A DNA stretch of 64,000 bases from Novosphingobium sp. 18050 (GCF_902706195.1 NZ_CACSJO010000018.1:1-64000), one strand, 5' to 3'. Positions 8,412 through 17,250 are shown, counted from the first letter of the stretch. The notes: generated by a model not told the origin, from the letters alone. Made by a program: numbers and translations.

Positions 8412-11072
8412 TCAGGCCATCAGTCCGATCGTAGCGCCGTAATCCACGGTGCTGAGGAAGCTGATGTCGGTCAGTGCAAACTGCGCATCGCCCATCAGGG
8501 TGATCTTTTCCGCACCGATCGACACCACGGTCGAGGTTGCCGTGTGGCTGATCGAAACCGCGCTCGATTTCACGCCTACCAGTACGAGCTTATCGACGCC
8601 GTGCTGGAAGTCGGTCACCGTATCCTTGCCGTAACCTGCGGCGAAGACGAAAGTGTCCGCGCCCGCACCACCAGTCAGCATATCGTCGCCTGCGCCGCCG
8701 TTGAGGACATCGTTACCAGCCCCGCCGTCGATCAGATCGTTACCGGCCCAGCCGAACAGCTTGTTGGCGCCGTCGTTGCCGTAGATTTTGTTCGCCAGCG
8801 AATTGCCGGCGCCGTTGATCGAAGCGCTACCGGAAAGGCGCAGTACCTCGACGTTGGCGGGCAACGTATAGCTGACCGAAGAGCGTACAGTGTCGTTGCC
8901 CTCGTTGGCCTGCTCGATCACCCGCACACCGGCCTGGTCGACGATGTATGTATCGTCACCCTTGCCGCCAACCAGAGTATCAAGACCGCCGGCACCGTCG
9001 AGGTAGTCATTACCCGCAAGCCCCGTCAATACATTGACCCCGGCATTACCGATAATGCGGTTGTCTCCGGCATTGCCGGTGCCGTTGATGTTGGTGGTCC
9101 CGCTCAGGCGCAGATTTTCCACATTCGTAGTCAGGGTGTAAGTGACCGTGCTGATGACCGAGTCCGAGCCTTCGTTCGCTGCTTCGATCACCTTCACCGA
9201 AGTGCTGTCTACCCGATAGGTATCATCGCCCAGCCCGCCGTAGAGCGTATCGGCGCCGCCATTCCCGTCGAGATAATCATTGCCGGCCATTCCCTTGAGG
9301 ACGTTCGCGCCCTTGTTGCCGATCAGGCGATTGTCGAGCGCGTTACCGGTGCCGTTGAGCGCGGCGTCGGTGGAAAGGGTCAGGTTCTCGACGTTATCGG
9401 GCAACGTGAAACTGACGCTGGAGATGACCGCATCAGCGCCCCCGTTCACACGCTCGACAATCTTGTCTAGCACCGAGGTAACACGGAAAGTATCGTCGCC
9501 GCTGGTGCCGGTGTAAGTCTTGCCGGTTGCGACACCGCCCGCAACGCTGTCGCCCGAACCAACCGGAACCGTAGTGCCCGGGTTGGCGGTAACCGGAGTG
9601 GTCACTACGCCAGCACCCGAACCGCCCGCCGGATAAACGGTATGCGTGCCGCTGATCGTCGCCGAGACGGTGTCGGCCGTGCGATAGGCACGCACATAGT
9701 CCACCTTCATCTCACCCGTTCCGGTAGTCGTGTCGGCCGCGCCGCCCCAGCTGCCATTCCCGCCAACCGCAAGATTGACGAGCATGTACATTTCTTTGTT
9801 CATAGCTGGCGGCGTCGCCTGACGCGCTACTTCCACGCCGTCGATATAGTAGATCACCCTGTCACCGTTCCAGTCGACGCCGTAGGTATGGAACTTCGTG
9901 GTATCCAGCACAGCGCGATCCTGCGCCATCGTGTTCTTGCCATTCTCGATACCGTGGGTCGTCAGGTAAACGACGTTCGGGTCCTTGCCGAGCATCTCGA
10001 ATACATCGAGTTCAGGCGGCCAGCTGCTGTCTGTGGGCAGCAACCAGAATGCAGGCCAGAAACCCTGCCCGGCCGGCAGCGCAGCACTGATCTCGAAGTA
10101 GCCATACTGCTGCGCGAACGTGAACTTGGTCGTCAACAGACCTGAGGTGTAAGTATGCCCGTCGATGAAAGGCAGCACATCCGCCGTAGCCGGCGCTGCG
10201 GTGATCGTCAGTACGCCGTCGTTGATGGAAAAGGGATTGACGCCGAGCGCCTTCTTGCCGGTGCCCCCCCAGTCCGCGTCCATGTAGACCTCGGACTCGG
10301 TTTTCAGGGTGCGGCTGGCGATAGTGCCCGGCCCGCCGTGGCCATATTCGGTGCGCCAGGTGCCCCCCTTTGAATAAAGGCTGAGCGAATTGAAATCATC
10401 ACCGAAGTTGAGCGTCAACGCAGCGCGGTTGATTTCGTAAGTGAAGTCCTTGGCCACCAGGCTGGTCGCCTTGACGCCGCGCAGGATCAGGTCTTCACCA
10501 TTGGAGAAGTGCAGTACCGTGTCCGCGCCCACCTGCTTCGCGGCGGACTGGATCTGCGAGAAACTGGTAATGCCGTAACCGCCGAGCTGGATCTTGTCGA
10601 CGCCGGTCGCGAAGTCGACGATGACGTCGCTGCCATCACCCTTGACGACGATGAAGGTATCCGCCCCACCGCCCCCAACCAGCACATCGTTGCCGGCGCC
10701 GCCGTTGATCTGCTGCGCATACTCGTTGCCGATGATGACGTTATCGAGGTCGTTGCCGCCACCGTACCATGAGCCACTGCCTTCCAGGATCAGGTTTTCG
10801 AAGTTGGCGCCCAAAGTATGATAGACCGAGGAGCGGACGGTATCGATGCCCTCGCCCGAGGCCTCGAACAGCTTGTCCTTTTCGGACGAGATTATGTAAG
10901 TGTCGTCACCCTGACCGCCATAGTAGCTGTCACCGCCGCCGTAGCCGCGCATGATGTCGGCCTTATCCGTCCCCCGGATAATATCCGCCGCCGAAGTTCC
11001 GAGAAACGTCTTAACAGACGAAGAAGAGCTGCTCAGTAATTTACCGTAAGCATTGCTATACGAAAAAGCCAT
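8412..11072 (-). CDS. RTX-flanked family 16 glycoside hydrolase, type I secretion substrate
   Basis: An 886-residue predicted extracellular beta-glucanase. Residues about 28-215 form an N-terminal calcium-binding module with GG-x-G-x-D nonamers such as 'GGQGDDTYI' and 'GGAGNDVLV'. Residues about 222-464 form a GH16 domain with catalytic 'ELDVFE' (E354, D356, E359). Residues about 519-886 hold more RTX repeats, including near-identical tandem units of about 89 residues. There is no Sec signal, and the C-terminus is a short hydrophobic tail, as expected for type I export. Rhizobial ExsH is a known analogue that cleaves nascent succinoglycan. The likely exporter is encoded at 18.6-23.3 kb. The frame opens at 11099, but the ATG at 11072 has GGGG upstream and gives a more usual N-terminus. 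Confidence 0.9.
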   Translation of the reverse strand: MAFSYSNAYGKLLSSSSSSVKTFLGTSAADIIRGTDKADIMRGYGGGDSYYGGQGDDTYIISSEKDKLFEASGEGIDTVRSSVYHTLGANFENLILEGSGSWYGGGNDLDNVIIGNEYAQQINGGAGNDVLVGGGGADTFIVVKGDGSDVIVDFATGVDKIQLGGYGITSFSQIQSAAKQVGADTVLHFSNGEDLILRGVKATSLVAKDFTYEINRAALTLNFGDDFNSLSLYSKGGTWRTEYGHGGPGTIASRTLKTESEVYMDADWGGTGKKALGVNPFSINDGVLTITAAPATADVLPFIDGHTYTSGLLTTKFTFAQQYGYFEISAALPAGQGFWPAFWLLPTDSSWPPELDVFEMLGKDPNVVYLTTHGIENGKNTMAQDRAVLDTTKFHTYGVDWNGDRVIYYIDGVEVARQATPPAMNKEMYMLVNLAVGGNGSWGGAADTTTGTGEMKVDYVRAYRTADTVSATISGTHTVYPAGGSGAGVVTTPVTANPGTTVPVGSGDSVAGGVATGKTYTGTSGDDTFRVTSVLDKIVERVNGGADAVISSVSFTLPDNVENLTLSTDAALNGTGNALDNRLIGNKGANVLKGMAGNDYLDGNGGADTLYGGLGDDTYRVDSTSVKVIEAANEGSDSVISTVTYTLTTNVENLRLSGTTNINGTGNAGDNRIIGNAGVNVLTGLAGNDYLDGAGGLDTLVGGKGDDTYIVDQAGVRVIEQANEGNDTVRSSVSYTLPANVEVLRLSGSASINGAGNSLANKIYGNDGANKLFGWAGNDLIDGGAGNDVLNGGAGDDMLTGGAGADTFVFAAGYGKDTVTDFQHGVDKLVLVGVKSSAVSISHTATSTVVSIGAEKITLMGDAQFALTDISFLSTVDYGATIGLMA

Positions 11073-11167
11073 AATGAATAACCCCGTCACTGAAGCCATA
11101 TTGCTTCGCCGTGTTGAGGTTTTTGGTAGCGTTTCTATTCACAAGGCGGACATAAGGACTCTGGTAA

Positions 11168-11188
11168 ATGCAATTTAATCGATTGCAT
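11168..11188. repeat. Perfect 7-bp inverted repeat at the acyltransferase stop codon
   Basis: ATGCAAT (11168-11174) and ATTGCAT (11182-11188) are separated by 7 bases that include the TAA stop of the acyltransferase gene on the minus strand. The site lies about 95 bases upstream of the RTX hydrolase start. It could be a weak terminator or an operator for the hydrolase; the sequence does not decide. Confidence 0.4.
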
Positions 11189-12383
11189 CTGTGCATCTTA
11201 TCTTGACACCACCCAATGCAATTCGCCGCGCGGAAAATATTCGCACATAAAGCGCTTTGCGCCGCTCCCCCAATTCCGCCAGGATAAACACCGCGCCGAC
11301 AGTGACGCTGCCCGCAAGCAGGCCGCCCGAATCCGTCCCGATACTATCAGGCCTGATCGCTGCGATCAGCACCAGGACCGGAAGGTGGGCGATGTAGAGG
11401 GTGAAACTGCCCCCTGCGCAGTAACGAACAACTCGTTCCACGCCGGCCGGCCAGATCGACCGTTCCGGTGTACACGCCGCGAAGATGACGATGATCGCGG
11501 CCAGCAACACGCCCAGCACCAGGTAGTAGGCCATGCTTGCGCCCAGCAGTGCCGGATCAGGCCATTCGAATAGCGGAACCGCCAATGTGCCGCCCCATCT
11601 GCGCCATACAAGCATCGCGAGCGCCAAGCTTGACAGCAAAGCCCAACCGGCGACCGCGCCAATCCGCGGTCGACGCCGTACAACACGCCAAGCCCCTACT
11701 CCAACCAACCACAACGGGAATGCCACCGAGATACGGGGGCCGCAGGCCACCAGCCACAAAGCAGCCAATACCCAGCGCCAGCTCCCTCGCACATAGAACA
11801 GAATGGCGAAGGCCACATAATAGGCTACTTCGAACCCAAGCGACCAGAACGGTGAACCCGTGGATACAACCACACGATAGAACCAGAATTCGTTGGTGAA
11901 AGTCAGATAGTGGAGGATCGGCTGCCACCCAGGGGCCTCACCGGCAAGAGCTCCGCCCAGCGTAGTATAAAGCGTCTGTTCGCCGACATCATAGAGCGCA
12001 GGGTTCACGCTCGCGCCGATCGCATGGCACACCACCAGCACAACAATGGCGACAGGGATCACCGAATACATCCGGATGGCCCGCGCACTCGCAAAGCATC
12101 GAAAGTCATGCTCTTTGCATTCTGCAACAAATGCGATAACGAATCCCGAAAGAACGAAGAAGATAACCACCCCTTCTTTCGCACTGTGCGCAATTATATC
12201 CGGCATATCGAGACGAAAAACTGCGCCGGTGTGAGCGAAAAATACCAGAAAAGCGGCAAGAAGGCGAAGAATATCGAGAAAGACAGACAGATTTCTACTC
12301 AAGATCTTCCCCGCGCTCACCTTGCTTGCCCGGCCCACTTGCACATAGGCGACAAAGCGCGAGGTACAGGCATTTTCGAGCAA
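11175..12383 (-). CDS. Acyltransferase 3 family membrane protein (EPS acylation candidate)
   Basis: A roughly 400-residue multi-pass membrane protein of the acyltransferase 3 family (OafA/ExoH/ExoZ type). It has the N-terminal helix 'LDILRLLAAFLVFFAHTG' with the family histidine at its end. 'VVIFFVLSGFVIAFV' and the 'FWSLGFEVAYY' motif follow, with ten hydrophobic segments in all. These proteins add O-acyl groups (acetyl, succinyl) to cell-surface polysaccharides on the periplasmic side. The context suggests a substituent on this locus's polymer. The start is uncertain: the longest frame begins with TTG at 12383, several GTG codons lie in the first 22 residues, and no strong ribosome-binding site decides. 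Confidence 0.85.
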   Translation of the reverse strand: MLENACTSRFVAYVQVGRASKVSAGKILSRNLSVFLDILRLLAAFLVFFAHTGAVFRLDMPDIIAHSAKEGVVIFFVLSGFVIAFVAECKEHDFRCFASARAIRMYSVIPVAIVVLVVCHAIGASVNPALYDVGEQTLYTTLGGALAGEAPGWQPILHYLTFTNEFWFYRVVVSTGSPFWSLGFEVAYYVAFAILFYVRGSWRWVLAALWLVACGPRISVAFPLWLVGVGAWRVVRRRPRIGAVAGWALLSSLALAMLVWRRWGGTLAVPLFEWPDPALLGASMAYYLVLGVLLAAIIVIFAACTPERSIWPAGVERVVRYCAGGSFTLYIAHLPVLVLIAAIRPDSIGTDSGGLLAGSVTVGAVFILAELGERRKALYVRIFSARRIALGGVKIRCTDAID

Positions 12384-12887
12384 AAGCTGTTTTCGGCCTC
12401 AGACTAGGTGAGCCGGCAGCGGTCACAACGGAAAGAACATCCGAAATACAGGTGATTACATCCCGGTAGAATAGGCCGGTGGCACGGGATGAAACGAAGC
12501 GTCCCGTCGGATAAGCCAACGCGGCGCAGACGGCACCGGCAGGCATCGCAAAGAGGCAGGATTATTAGCCAGTCGGGCCACGCCCGGCACTAATCCAGGC
12601 TATAAGCGTAATCCCGACAGTCGCGGGCGGTTCAGCCCTGCACGCGAGCCTTCACAAGGTCATGACGACCAATACGATGCCGCTCCACAGGCAAACACTG
12701 ATAGCCGCGCCGGCGAGCCAGCCCTGCCACAGAATCGGCTTTGCACCGATACGTACGGGACTTGATGCAACCGAAGTGGTCGGTCGGAAGGGGTGTTGAG
12801 GCCTTTGCATAGACCTCTCATAAGCACCAAACTGCCTCCAATCGGTTAACTTCAATCTTGGGGCGCGCCCAGGACTCTTATATCGCG
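12384..12887. other. Intergenic region upstream of the acyltransferase gene
   Basis: About 500 bases lie between the pyruvyl transferase stop and the acyltransferase start. Apart from the weak 52-codon frame listed separately, nothing with gene-like coding or a clear ribosome-binding site was found. No strong terminator is visible. Confidence 0.4.
12652..12810 (-). CDS. Possible small single-pass membrane protein, unknown function
   Basis: A 52-codon frame: a polar, Pro- and Arg-rich first half followed by one hydrophobic helix ('GWLAGAAISVCLWSGIVLVV') at the C-terminus. The ATG at 12810 is preceded by GAGAGG, but only 3 bases away, which is poor spacing; the frame is open to 12855. It would be transcribed in the same direction as the pyruvyl transferase gene upstream. 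The single well-formed helix argues for a real gene and the weak start argues against it. No family was recognised. Confidence 0.3.
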   Translation of the reverse strand: MQRPQHPFRPTTSVASSPVRIGAKPILWQGWLAGAAISVCLWSGIVLVVMTL

Positions 12888-13919
12888 TCAGGCGAGTACC
12901 GCCCTCTGATGCAACCGGACCAACGCCTCAAGCCTCTGCAACATGGCATCGCGCAAGCTCTCACGCTTGGCCGCCCGGCTCAGGTACGGCTCGCAAGTCG
13001 CCAGTTCGGCCAGTGCTATCGCGGTGCGCTGTGGGCTGAACCCGAGCAGTCGGCGCGCCGCGGGCACATCCTCCAACACCCGTTTGGCCTGCGCTTTCAG
13101 GAAGGGTATCCGGGCAGGAGGCGCAATACGGCTGCGGAACTCGCGAAAGGAAGCCTCAGGGTCCAACGGCAGCATCGTGCCGAAAGGCTCTCCCCGTTTA
13201 CCGAAGCGCAGCAGCGGCATCGGATCGGGCGGGGGCACCAGCGCGATCTCTACATTCAGGTCCAGCGACCGGGTCCAGTCTGCCCACTTGGCAGTCGAGA
13301 AATTGCGCGAGACCGCAAATCCTCTCCATGGCACGCCGTAAGCATCGGCCAAAATCGCGCCATGCAGCGATTCGGTAAGCACCAGACGCGCCCCTGCCAA
13401 TGCGGCGATAACCGTCTCAGGCGCGCCCCTTGGGTCGACGAGATCGAACCCAGCCATCCGCACCGCACGATCCCATCCGGGAAAGGTGATCGTCTCATAA
13501 TGAGGGACGACAACCGTACTTCCGCTCACCGGAACACTGCCAACTCCGGTGTCTATACCCGTCACCGAACGTCGAAAACGATCAACCAGCGGAGCCAGGA
13601 TCGCACCATCGGTCAAAGGCCTGTCCGCCGACAATCCCAGCACCTTTGCCGTCACTGGTCCGCGCACGCAGTGATAATGCACGTCCAGTCCATCCCATCG
13701 ATCGGCAGCCGTATAGCCAGCACCACTGGAGAATACGTGCAGGTGTCGCAGCCGCCCGGGGTCGATCCCTATAATGGTGCCGATGCCAACAAAGGCCTCC
13801 CCCCGATCATCGGCTGCATTCTCTTCCTCGAACAGCGAGGGCGCCAGGGTCGGCCAGAGGATCCCGTTGAGGTCATCGCCGAAGTTCGGGACGGCGGGTT
13901 CGTAATGCAGCAACTTCAC
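12888..13919 (-). CDS. Polysaccharide pyruvyl transferase family protein (ExoV-like)
   Basis: A 343-residue member of the polysaccharide pyruvyl transferase family, which adds pyruvate ketals from phosphoenolpyruvate to sugars. It opens with 'LLHYEPAVPNFGDDLNGILW', matching ExoV-type enzymes in position and wording, and has the hallmark 'LTESLHGAILADAYGVPW' near residue 200. The GTG start at 13919 has a GGAGG 7 bases upstream. Pyruvylation would give the polymer negative charge, as in succinoglycan or xanthan. The long spacer upstream suggests its own promoter, divergent from the small RTX gene. Confidence 0.88.
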   Translation of the reverse strand: MKLLHYEPAVPNFGDDLNGILWPTLAPSLFEEENAADDRGEAFVGIGTIIGIDPGRLRHLHVFSSGAGYTAADRWDGLDVHYHCVRGPVTAKVLGLSADRPLTDGAILAPLVDRFRRSVTGIDTGVGSVPVSGSTVVVPHYETITFPGWDRAVRMAGFDLVDPRGAPETVIAALAGARLVLTESLHGAILADAYGVPWRGFAVSRNFSTAKWADWTRSLDLNVEIALVPPPDPMPLLRFGKRGEPFGTMLPLDPEASFREFRSRIAPPARIPFLKAQAKRVLEDVPAARRLLGFSPQRTAIALAELATCEPYLSRAAKRESLRDAMLQRLEALVRLHQRAVLA

Positions 13920-14452
13920 TGAGCGCCTCCAACACGAAGGCGATGAAGCGCCCTCCCCCGGAGATGAACCAAATCCGATTCAACCACCACCAAGTTGAAC
14001 ATCAGCATGGTGCGCCCATGCAACACTTCAGCCCGCACGGAGCACACCATATCCACTCGATACGGCAAAACTTGGCATATGCTGGCCGTCGGAACGGCCG
14101 CCGCTGAGGCTATTCGCATCCACTATGAACCGTTCCTTTGGCACCCGACCGCCGCGCGATTGACGACCTCTAGGGGATACGCCTGCTTCCAGCCGCACTT
14201 CTCCTGACGAATGTATCCGAACAGAGAAGGTAATAAATCACATAATCGTCCATAACGGACAATACGGAACAAATTTCAACGATTCACGTCACGGAAATAC
14301 TTGAGCTAGAAAATAATTTAGAATTATAGTGAACGCGGCGAAAATTATTGCTCATCAGAGATAGGCGCTATTAATCTCAATAATACACTTAAATCTCTGA
14401 AATTTCCGCCACCACCGGGGATTACTACATATTTTCACTTAGGAGGATGGAC
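13920..14452. promoter_or_regulatory. AT-rich divergent regulatory region
   Basis: About 530 bases lie between the divergent pyruvyl transferase and small RTX genes. The right half (about 14215-14440) is strikingly AT-rich against its surroundings. It contains an exact 8-bp inverted repeat, TCAGAGAT (14355-14362) and ATCTCTGA (14393-14400), spaced by 30 bases, about 50 bases before the RTX start. Such AT-rich leaders often bind nucleoid or quorum/EPS regulators. A long 5' leader or a regulated promoter for the RTX gene is inferred. Confidence 0.5.
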
Positions 14453-14893
14453 ATGACAGCTTACAGAGGAACCGAGGGTAGCGACAAAATCGCCGGCAGC
14501 GGCGGCAACGACTCCCTCGCTGGCGGCAAGGGCATCGACTATTACTATGGCGGCGCGGGCAACGACGCATTCGTGCTCAAGCTGTCGGACTTCGATCCGG
14601 CGCTGAACAACAACGCGTCACTCGGAGCGAAGGCGCAGGATTTCATCTACGATTTCCACGGTGCCGGCGTATACGAAGCAGGGAACAACGACTTCCTCTA
14701 TCTCTCCGGCTTCGGGGCCGGATCGACGATCACGTTTACGGGATACGGATACAACAGCGCGAGCCCCGGCGGTGACATTCACGCGCAATACTACACAATC
14801 CACAGCACCACCACGGGGCTGGACTACGTCGTCGCCGTGGGGTCAACGAACGGCAACCAGCTCAAGCTGGGTGACTATAACTTCTATAACTGA
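14453..14893 (+). CDS. Small RTX calcium-binding protein, probable type I secretion substrate
   Basis: A 146-residue acidic protein with no Sec signal. The N-terminal third carries RTX nonamers ('GSGGNDSLAGGKGIDYYYGG', 'GGAGNDAFVLKL'). The remainder is rich in Gly, Asn, Tyr and Asp, predicted beta-structured, and ends in 'LGDYNFYN'. The AGGAGG at 14441-14446 lies 6 bases from the ATG at 14453 and directly abuts the ATG at 14447, so 14453 is the better start. It is encoded beside the export and type I secretion operon and is therefore a likely second cargo, perhaps a matrix or polymer-associated protein. No enzyme domain is visible, and the function is unknown. Confidence 0.8.
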   Translation: MTAYRGTEGSDKIAGSGGNDSLAGGKGIDYYYGGAGNDAFVLKLSDFDPALNNNASLGAKAQDFIYDFHGAGVYEAGNNDFLYLSGFGAGSTITFTGYGYNSASPGGDIHAQYYTIHSTTTGLDYVVAVGSTNGNQLKLGDYNFYN

Positions 14894-15344
14894 CGTCCAC
14901 GAAGGGCTGCCTTCTTGGTTGAGACCTTCTTGGAATAGTGGGAGAGAGACGTCTCGGCGTCTCTCTTTCGCATCCGGCACAAAGACATCAAGGCATCGCC
15001 AGAAGGCATAGCCTGACGTGTACCCTCCCGGACCCAGGCTTTCGCTCCCTCAGATATACGAAAAATTCCCAATGAGCGGGCTACCGCCAAATATTGGGAC
15101 CAATACCTATACCTATAAAACTGGTTATATATTGCAGTATGCATGGACGCAGGGACGAAAATCCGACATCCGACACCGGATCCACGTAAATTGGTCGCTA
15201 TTGGACCAGTATCGCGCAATTCGGATCGCAATTGAACGGTTCTTTCTTTGAAGAATGTTGCTGTCCCAGCCAGACTGCCCCGCAAGACATCAGCCATTTA
15301 CCGAACCGAACAGACACAAGGTTCGAACAGAAAACAGGCGACAA
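14894..15344. promoter_or_regulatory. Leader region of the export/secretion operon
   Basis: About 450 bases between the small RTX gene and the export lipoprotein gene. It holds a terminator hairpin (listed separately), then an AT-richer segment. That segment has a perfect palindrome, TATTGG-GA-CCAATA (15092-15105), and a near copy with one mismatch (15199-15211). No convincing gene is present on either strand. It most likely contains the promoter and operators of the 8-kb operon that follows. Confidence 0.5.
14943..14966 (+). terminator. Intrinsic terminator after the small RTX gene
   Basis: A perfect 9-bp stem (14943-14951 with 14958-14966), a 6-base loop and a short TTTC follow the stop codon by 50 bases. 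This should separate the small RTX transcript from the export operon. Confidence 0.6.
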
Positions 15345-15908
15345 ATGCGGATATTCGTGACCGTTCTGTCAATTCTCATCACCGGATGCCTGACATCGGG
15401 CTGCGCAAGTAGCGGATCGCTTCCGGAACTGGCCTTGTCGAGCACTGACACCAGCTATGCATTGGGCGCTGGCGACAAGCTGCGCATCACCATCTACGGC
15501 GAGGAAAAGCTGACCGGCGAATATCTCGTCGATGGTTCCGGCGCCATTGCGTTCCCGTTGATCGGCGCGGTCCAGGCGAAAGGTCTCACCGCGCCGGCGT
15601 TAGCTGACCGCCTCACACGCGCACTCAGCAAGGGCTATATCGACAATCCCAGTGTCGCGATCGATGTACTGAACTTCCGCCCCTATTACATCCTGGGCGA
15701 AGTCAACACGCCAGGAGAGCATCCCTTCGTCGAAGGGCTGACCGTGTTCAGCGCGGTCGCCAAAGCGGCAGGCTTCACCTACCGCGCCGATGAAAAACGC
15801 GTTTATATCCGCCATAAGGACAGCACTGGCGAAGCCCTTTACCGGCTAGACGGCAACACGCCGGTGCAACCGGGCGACACGATCCGCGTCCTCGAGCGGA
15901 AGTTCTAG
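15345..15908 (+). CDS. Polysaccharide export lipoprotein (Wza/ExoF/GumB-like)
   Basis: A 187-residue outer-membrane polysaccharide export protein. The signal peptide ends in a lipobox-like 'LITGC' with Cys15 as the probable lipidated residue (a second Cys is at 20). The mature part begins 'YALGAGDKLRITIYGEEKLTGEY', the poly-export domain. A SLBB-like domain follows ('YYILGEVNTPGEHPF'). It is short like ExoF/GumB relatives, lacking Wza's extra domains. The reading frame is open upstream, but the ATG at 15345 begins the signal peptide and has AGGCG before it. It is the first gene of a tightly packed plus-strand operon; the barrel protein starts 4 bases after its stop. Confidence 0.88.
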   Translation: MRIFVTVLSILITGCLTSGCASSGSLPELALSSTDTSYALGAGDKLRITIYGEEKLTGEYLVDGSGAIAFPLIGAVQAKGLTAPALADRLTRALSKGYIDNPSVAIDVLNFRPYYILGEVNTPGEHPFVEGLTVFSAVAKAAGFTYRADEKRVYIRHKDSTGEALYRLDGNTPVQPGDTIRVLERKF

Positions 15909-15912
15909 GGCT

Positions 15913-17250
15913 GTGCCAAAGATCGCCTTCTACGGCACTGGCTCCTGCCAACTATCAAGTCACGCCGTAGGTCCTTCAGCCTTGTGTATTACGGGCCTAC
16001 GCACCAGCTTCGCGGTCCTTGCCCTGTCAATTGCCTGGTCTCCCGCAGCGGAGGCCCAGAACATCGGGCCGCTCATCCGTGAGCCGAACGATGTACCCGG
16101 TTCCAGGATCATCTCGGAGTATAAGCAGATCGGCTACGATATCGCCGGCTTCCAGGTGCTCCCGACCGTCACTTTCGGCGTGCGCGGTGACGACAACGTG
16201 TTCACCCGCACCAGCGTGAAGGAATCCGACAATGTGCTCCAGGCGGAACCGCGCCTGCAACTGCGCAAGCAAAACAGGTTTTACAACATTTCCGTCGGAA
16301 CCATGGTGCGCACCAGTTCCTACTTGAAGCTTACCAGCCAGGATTCGACTGAATATAGCCTTGAGGGCACTTACACCCTTGGCACCACCAGCCCCAATTC
16401 GATCGCGGTGAATGTGGGCTACCGCCGCGAAGCGATCATGCGCGGCACGGTGGAGAACGACCTCGCCGGCGGTGAACCGTTGATGCGCCGCGTCCTCCAC
16501 GGCTCGTTTACCGGGCGCAAGCAGTTCAACCGGGTTGCGATAGATGCCCAGGTCCTTAGCATACACCAGCGTTACGAAGATCTGGAGGACAGTGCGGGCA
16601 CTCCGGTCGATCAGCACTTCCGCAACGTCACGCGGTATGGTGTGCAGGGCATCGCATCCTACGAGATCAGCAGCCGCACTGCGATCTTCCTCGGCGTCGA
16701 ATACGACCGTTTCAACTACGCACTCTCACGCCGTCTAGTGAACCGTGACGCCGAGAACTGGAGCGGGACGGCGGGCGTCCGCTACGAGATCTCACGCCTG
16801 ATCTATGCTCAATTGGGGTTCGGATACCGCCGCTATAATTTCAAGGACCCGGCGTTTGGCGCCATTGCCGGCCTCGCCGTTTGGGGGCACCTGCGCTACT
16901 TTCCCTCGCGCGTACTCGCCGTGCGCGGCAGCATCGAACAGAGCAACACTACCAGCCCCTACGATCTCGTAGGCGCCGTCACGCTGACAACCGCGAAAAT
17001 CGAAGCGGAATACGAGATGCGGCGCAGCCTGTCCTGGCTCGCTGCGACCAAATTCACACTGGAAGACTACGGCAAGCAGCCTTATTCAGCCCGGCGCTTC
17101 GACGTTTCGGCGGGGCCACGCCTACGGTTCAGCCGCTGGCTTTCGGCAAATGCAAGCGCGGGCTACACGCGGCGATTCGTAAACGGTTCCGCACCTTTCG
17201 AGCCCTACTCCCAGTTCTACGGCCTAATCTCGGTCACGTTGGCACGATGA
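15913..17250 (+). CDS. Outer-membrane beta-barrel protein of the EPS locus
   Basis: A 445-residue protein with a long N-terminal extension, then a signal-like segment ending 'PAAEAQ'. A continuous series of alternating polar/hydrophobic strands follows, ending in an aromatic-rich last strand ('YSQFYGLISVTLAR'). This is the pattern of outer-membrane barrels found beside polysaccharide export genes (EpsL-like/BBP2-type). It may form or support the exit pore for the polymer. The GTG start at 15913 follows the preceding stop by 4 bases; an internal start nearer the signal peptide is possible. Its TGA overlaps the ATG of the wall hydrolase gene. Confidence 0.75.
   Translation: MPKIAFYGTGSCQLSSHAVGPSALCITGLRTSFAVLALSIAWSPAAEAQNIGPLIREPNDVPGSRIISEYKQIGYDIAGFQVLPTVTFGVRGDDNVFTRTSVKESDNVLQAEPRLQLRKQNRFYNISVGTMVRTSSYLKLTSQDSTEYSLEGTYTLGTTSPNSIAVNVGYRREAIMRGTVENDLAGGEPLMRRVLHGSFTGRKQFNRVAIDAQVLSIHQRYEDLEDSAGTPVDQHFRNVTRYGVQGIASYEISSRTAIFLGVEYDRFNYALSRRLVNRDAENWSGTAGVRYEISRLIYAQLGFGYRRYNFKDPAFGAIAGLAVWGHLRYFPSRVLAVRGSIEQSNTTSPYDLVGAVTLTTAKIEAEYEMRRSLSWLAATKFTLEDYGKQPYSARRFDVSAGPRLRFSRWLSANASAGYTRRFVNGSAPFEPYSQFYGLISVTLAR

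Noticed and set aside
8262..9470. A 402-codon plus-strand frame opposite the RTX hydrolase
   Set aside because: It mirrors the repetitive Gly/Asp codons of the real minus-strand gene, has no ribosome-binding site and no recognisable domain.
13916..14119. A 67-codon minus-strand frame whose TGA overlaps the pyruvyl transferase GTG
   Set aside because: The overlap looks like coupling, but the protein has no gene-like features and the GTG has its own perfectly spaced GGAGG.
14884..15297. Frames of 137 codons (minus) and 77 codons (plus) in the leader of the export operon
   Set aside because: Neither has a good ribosome-binding site or a domain; the area is better explained as terminator plus promoter region.
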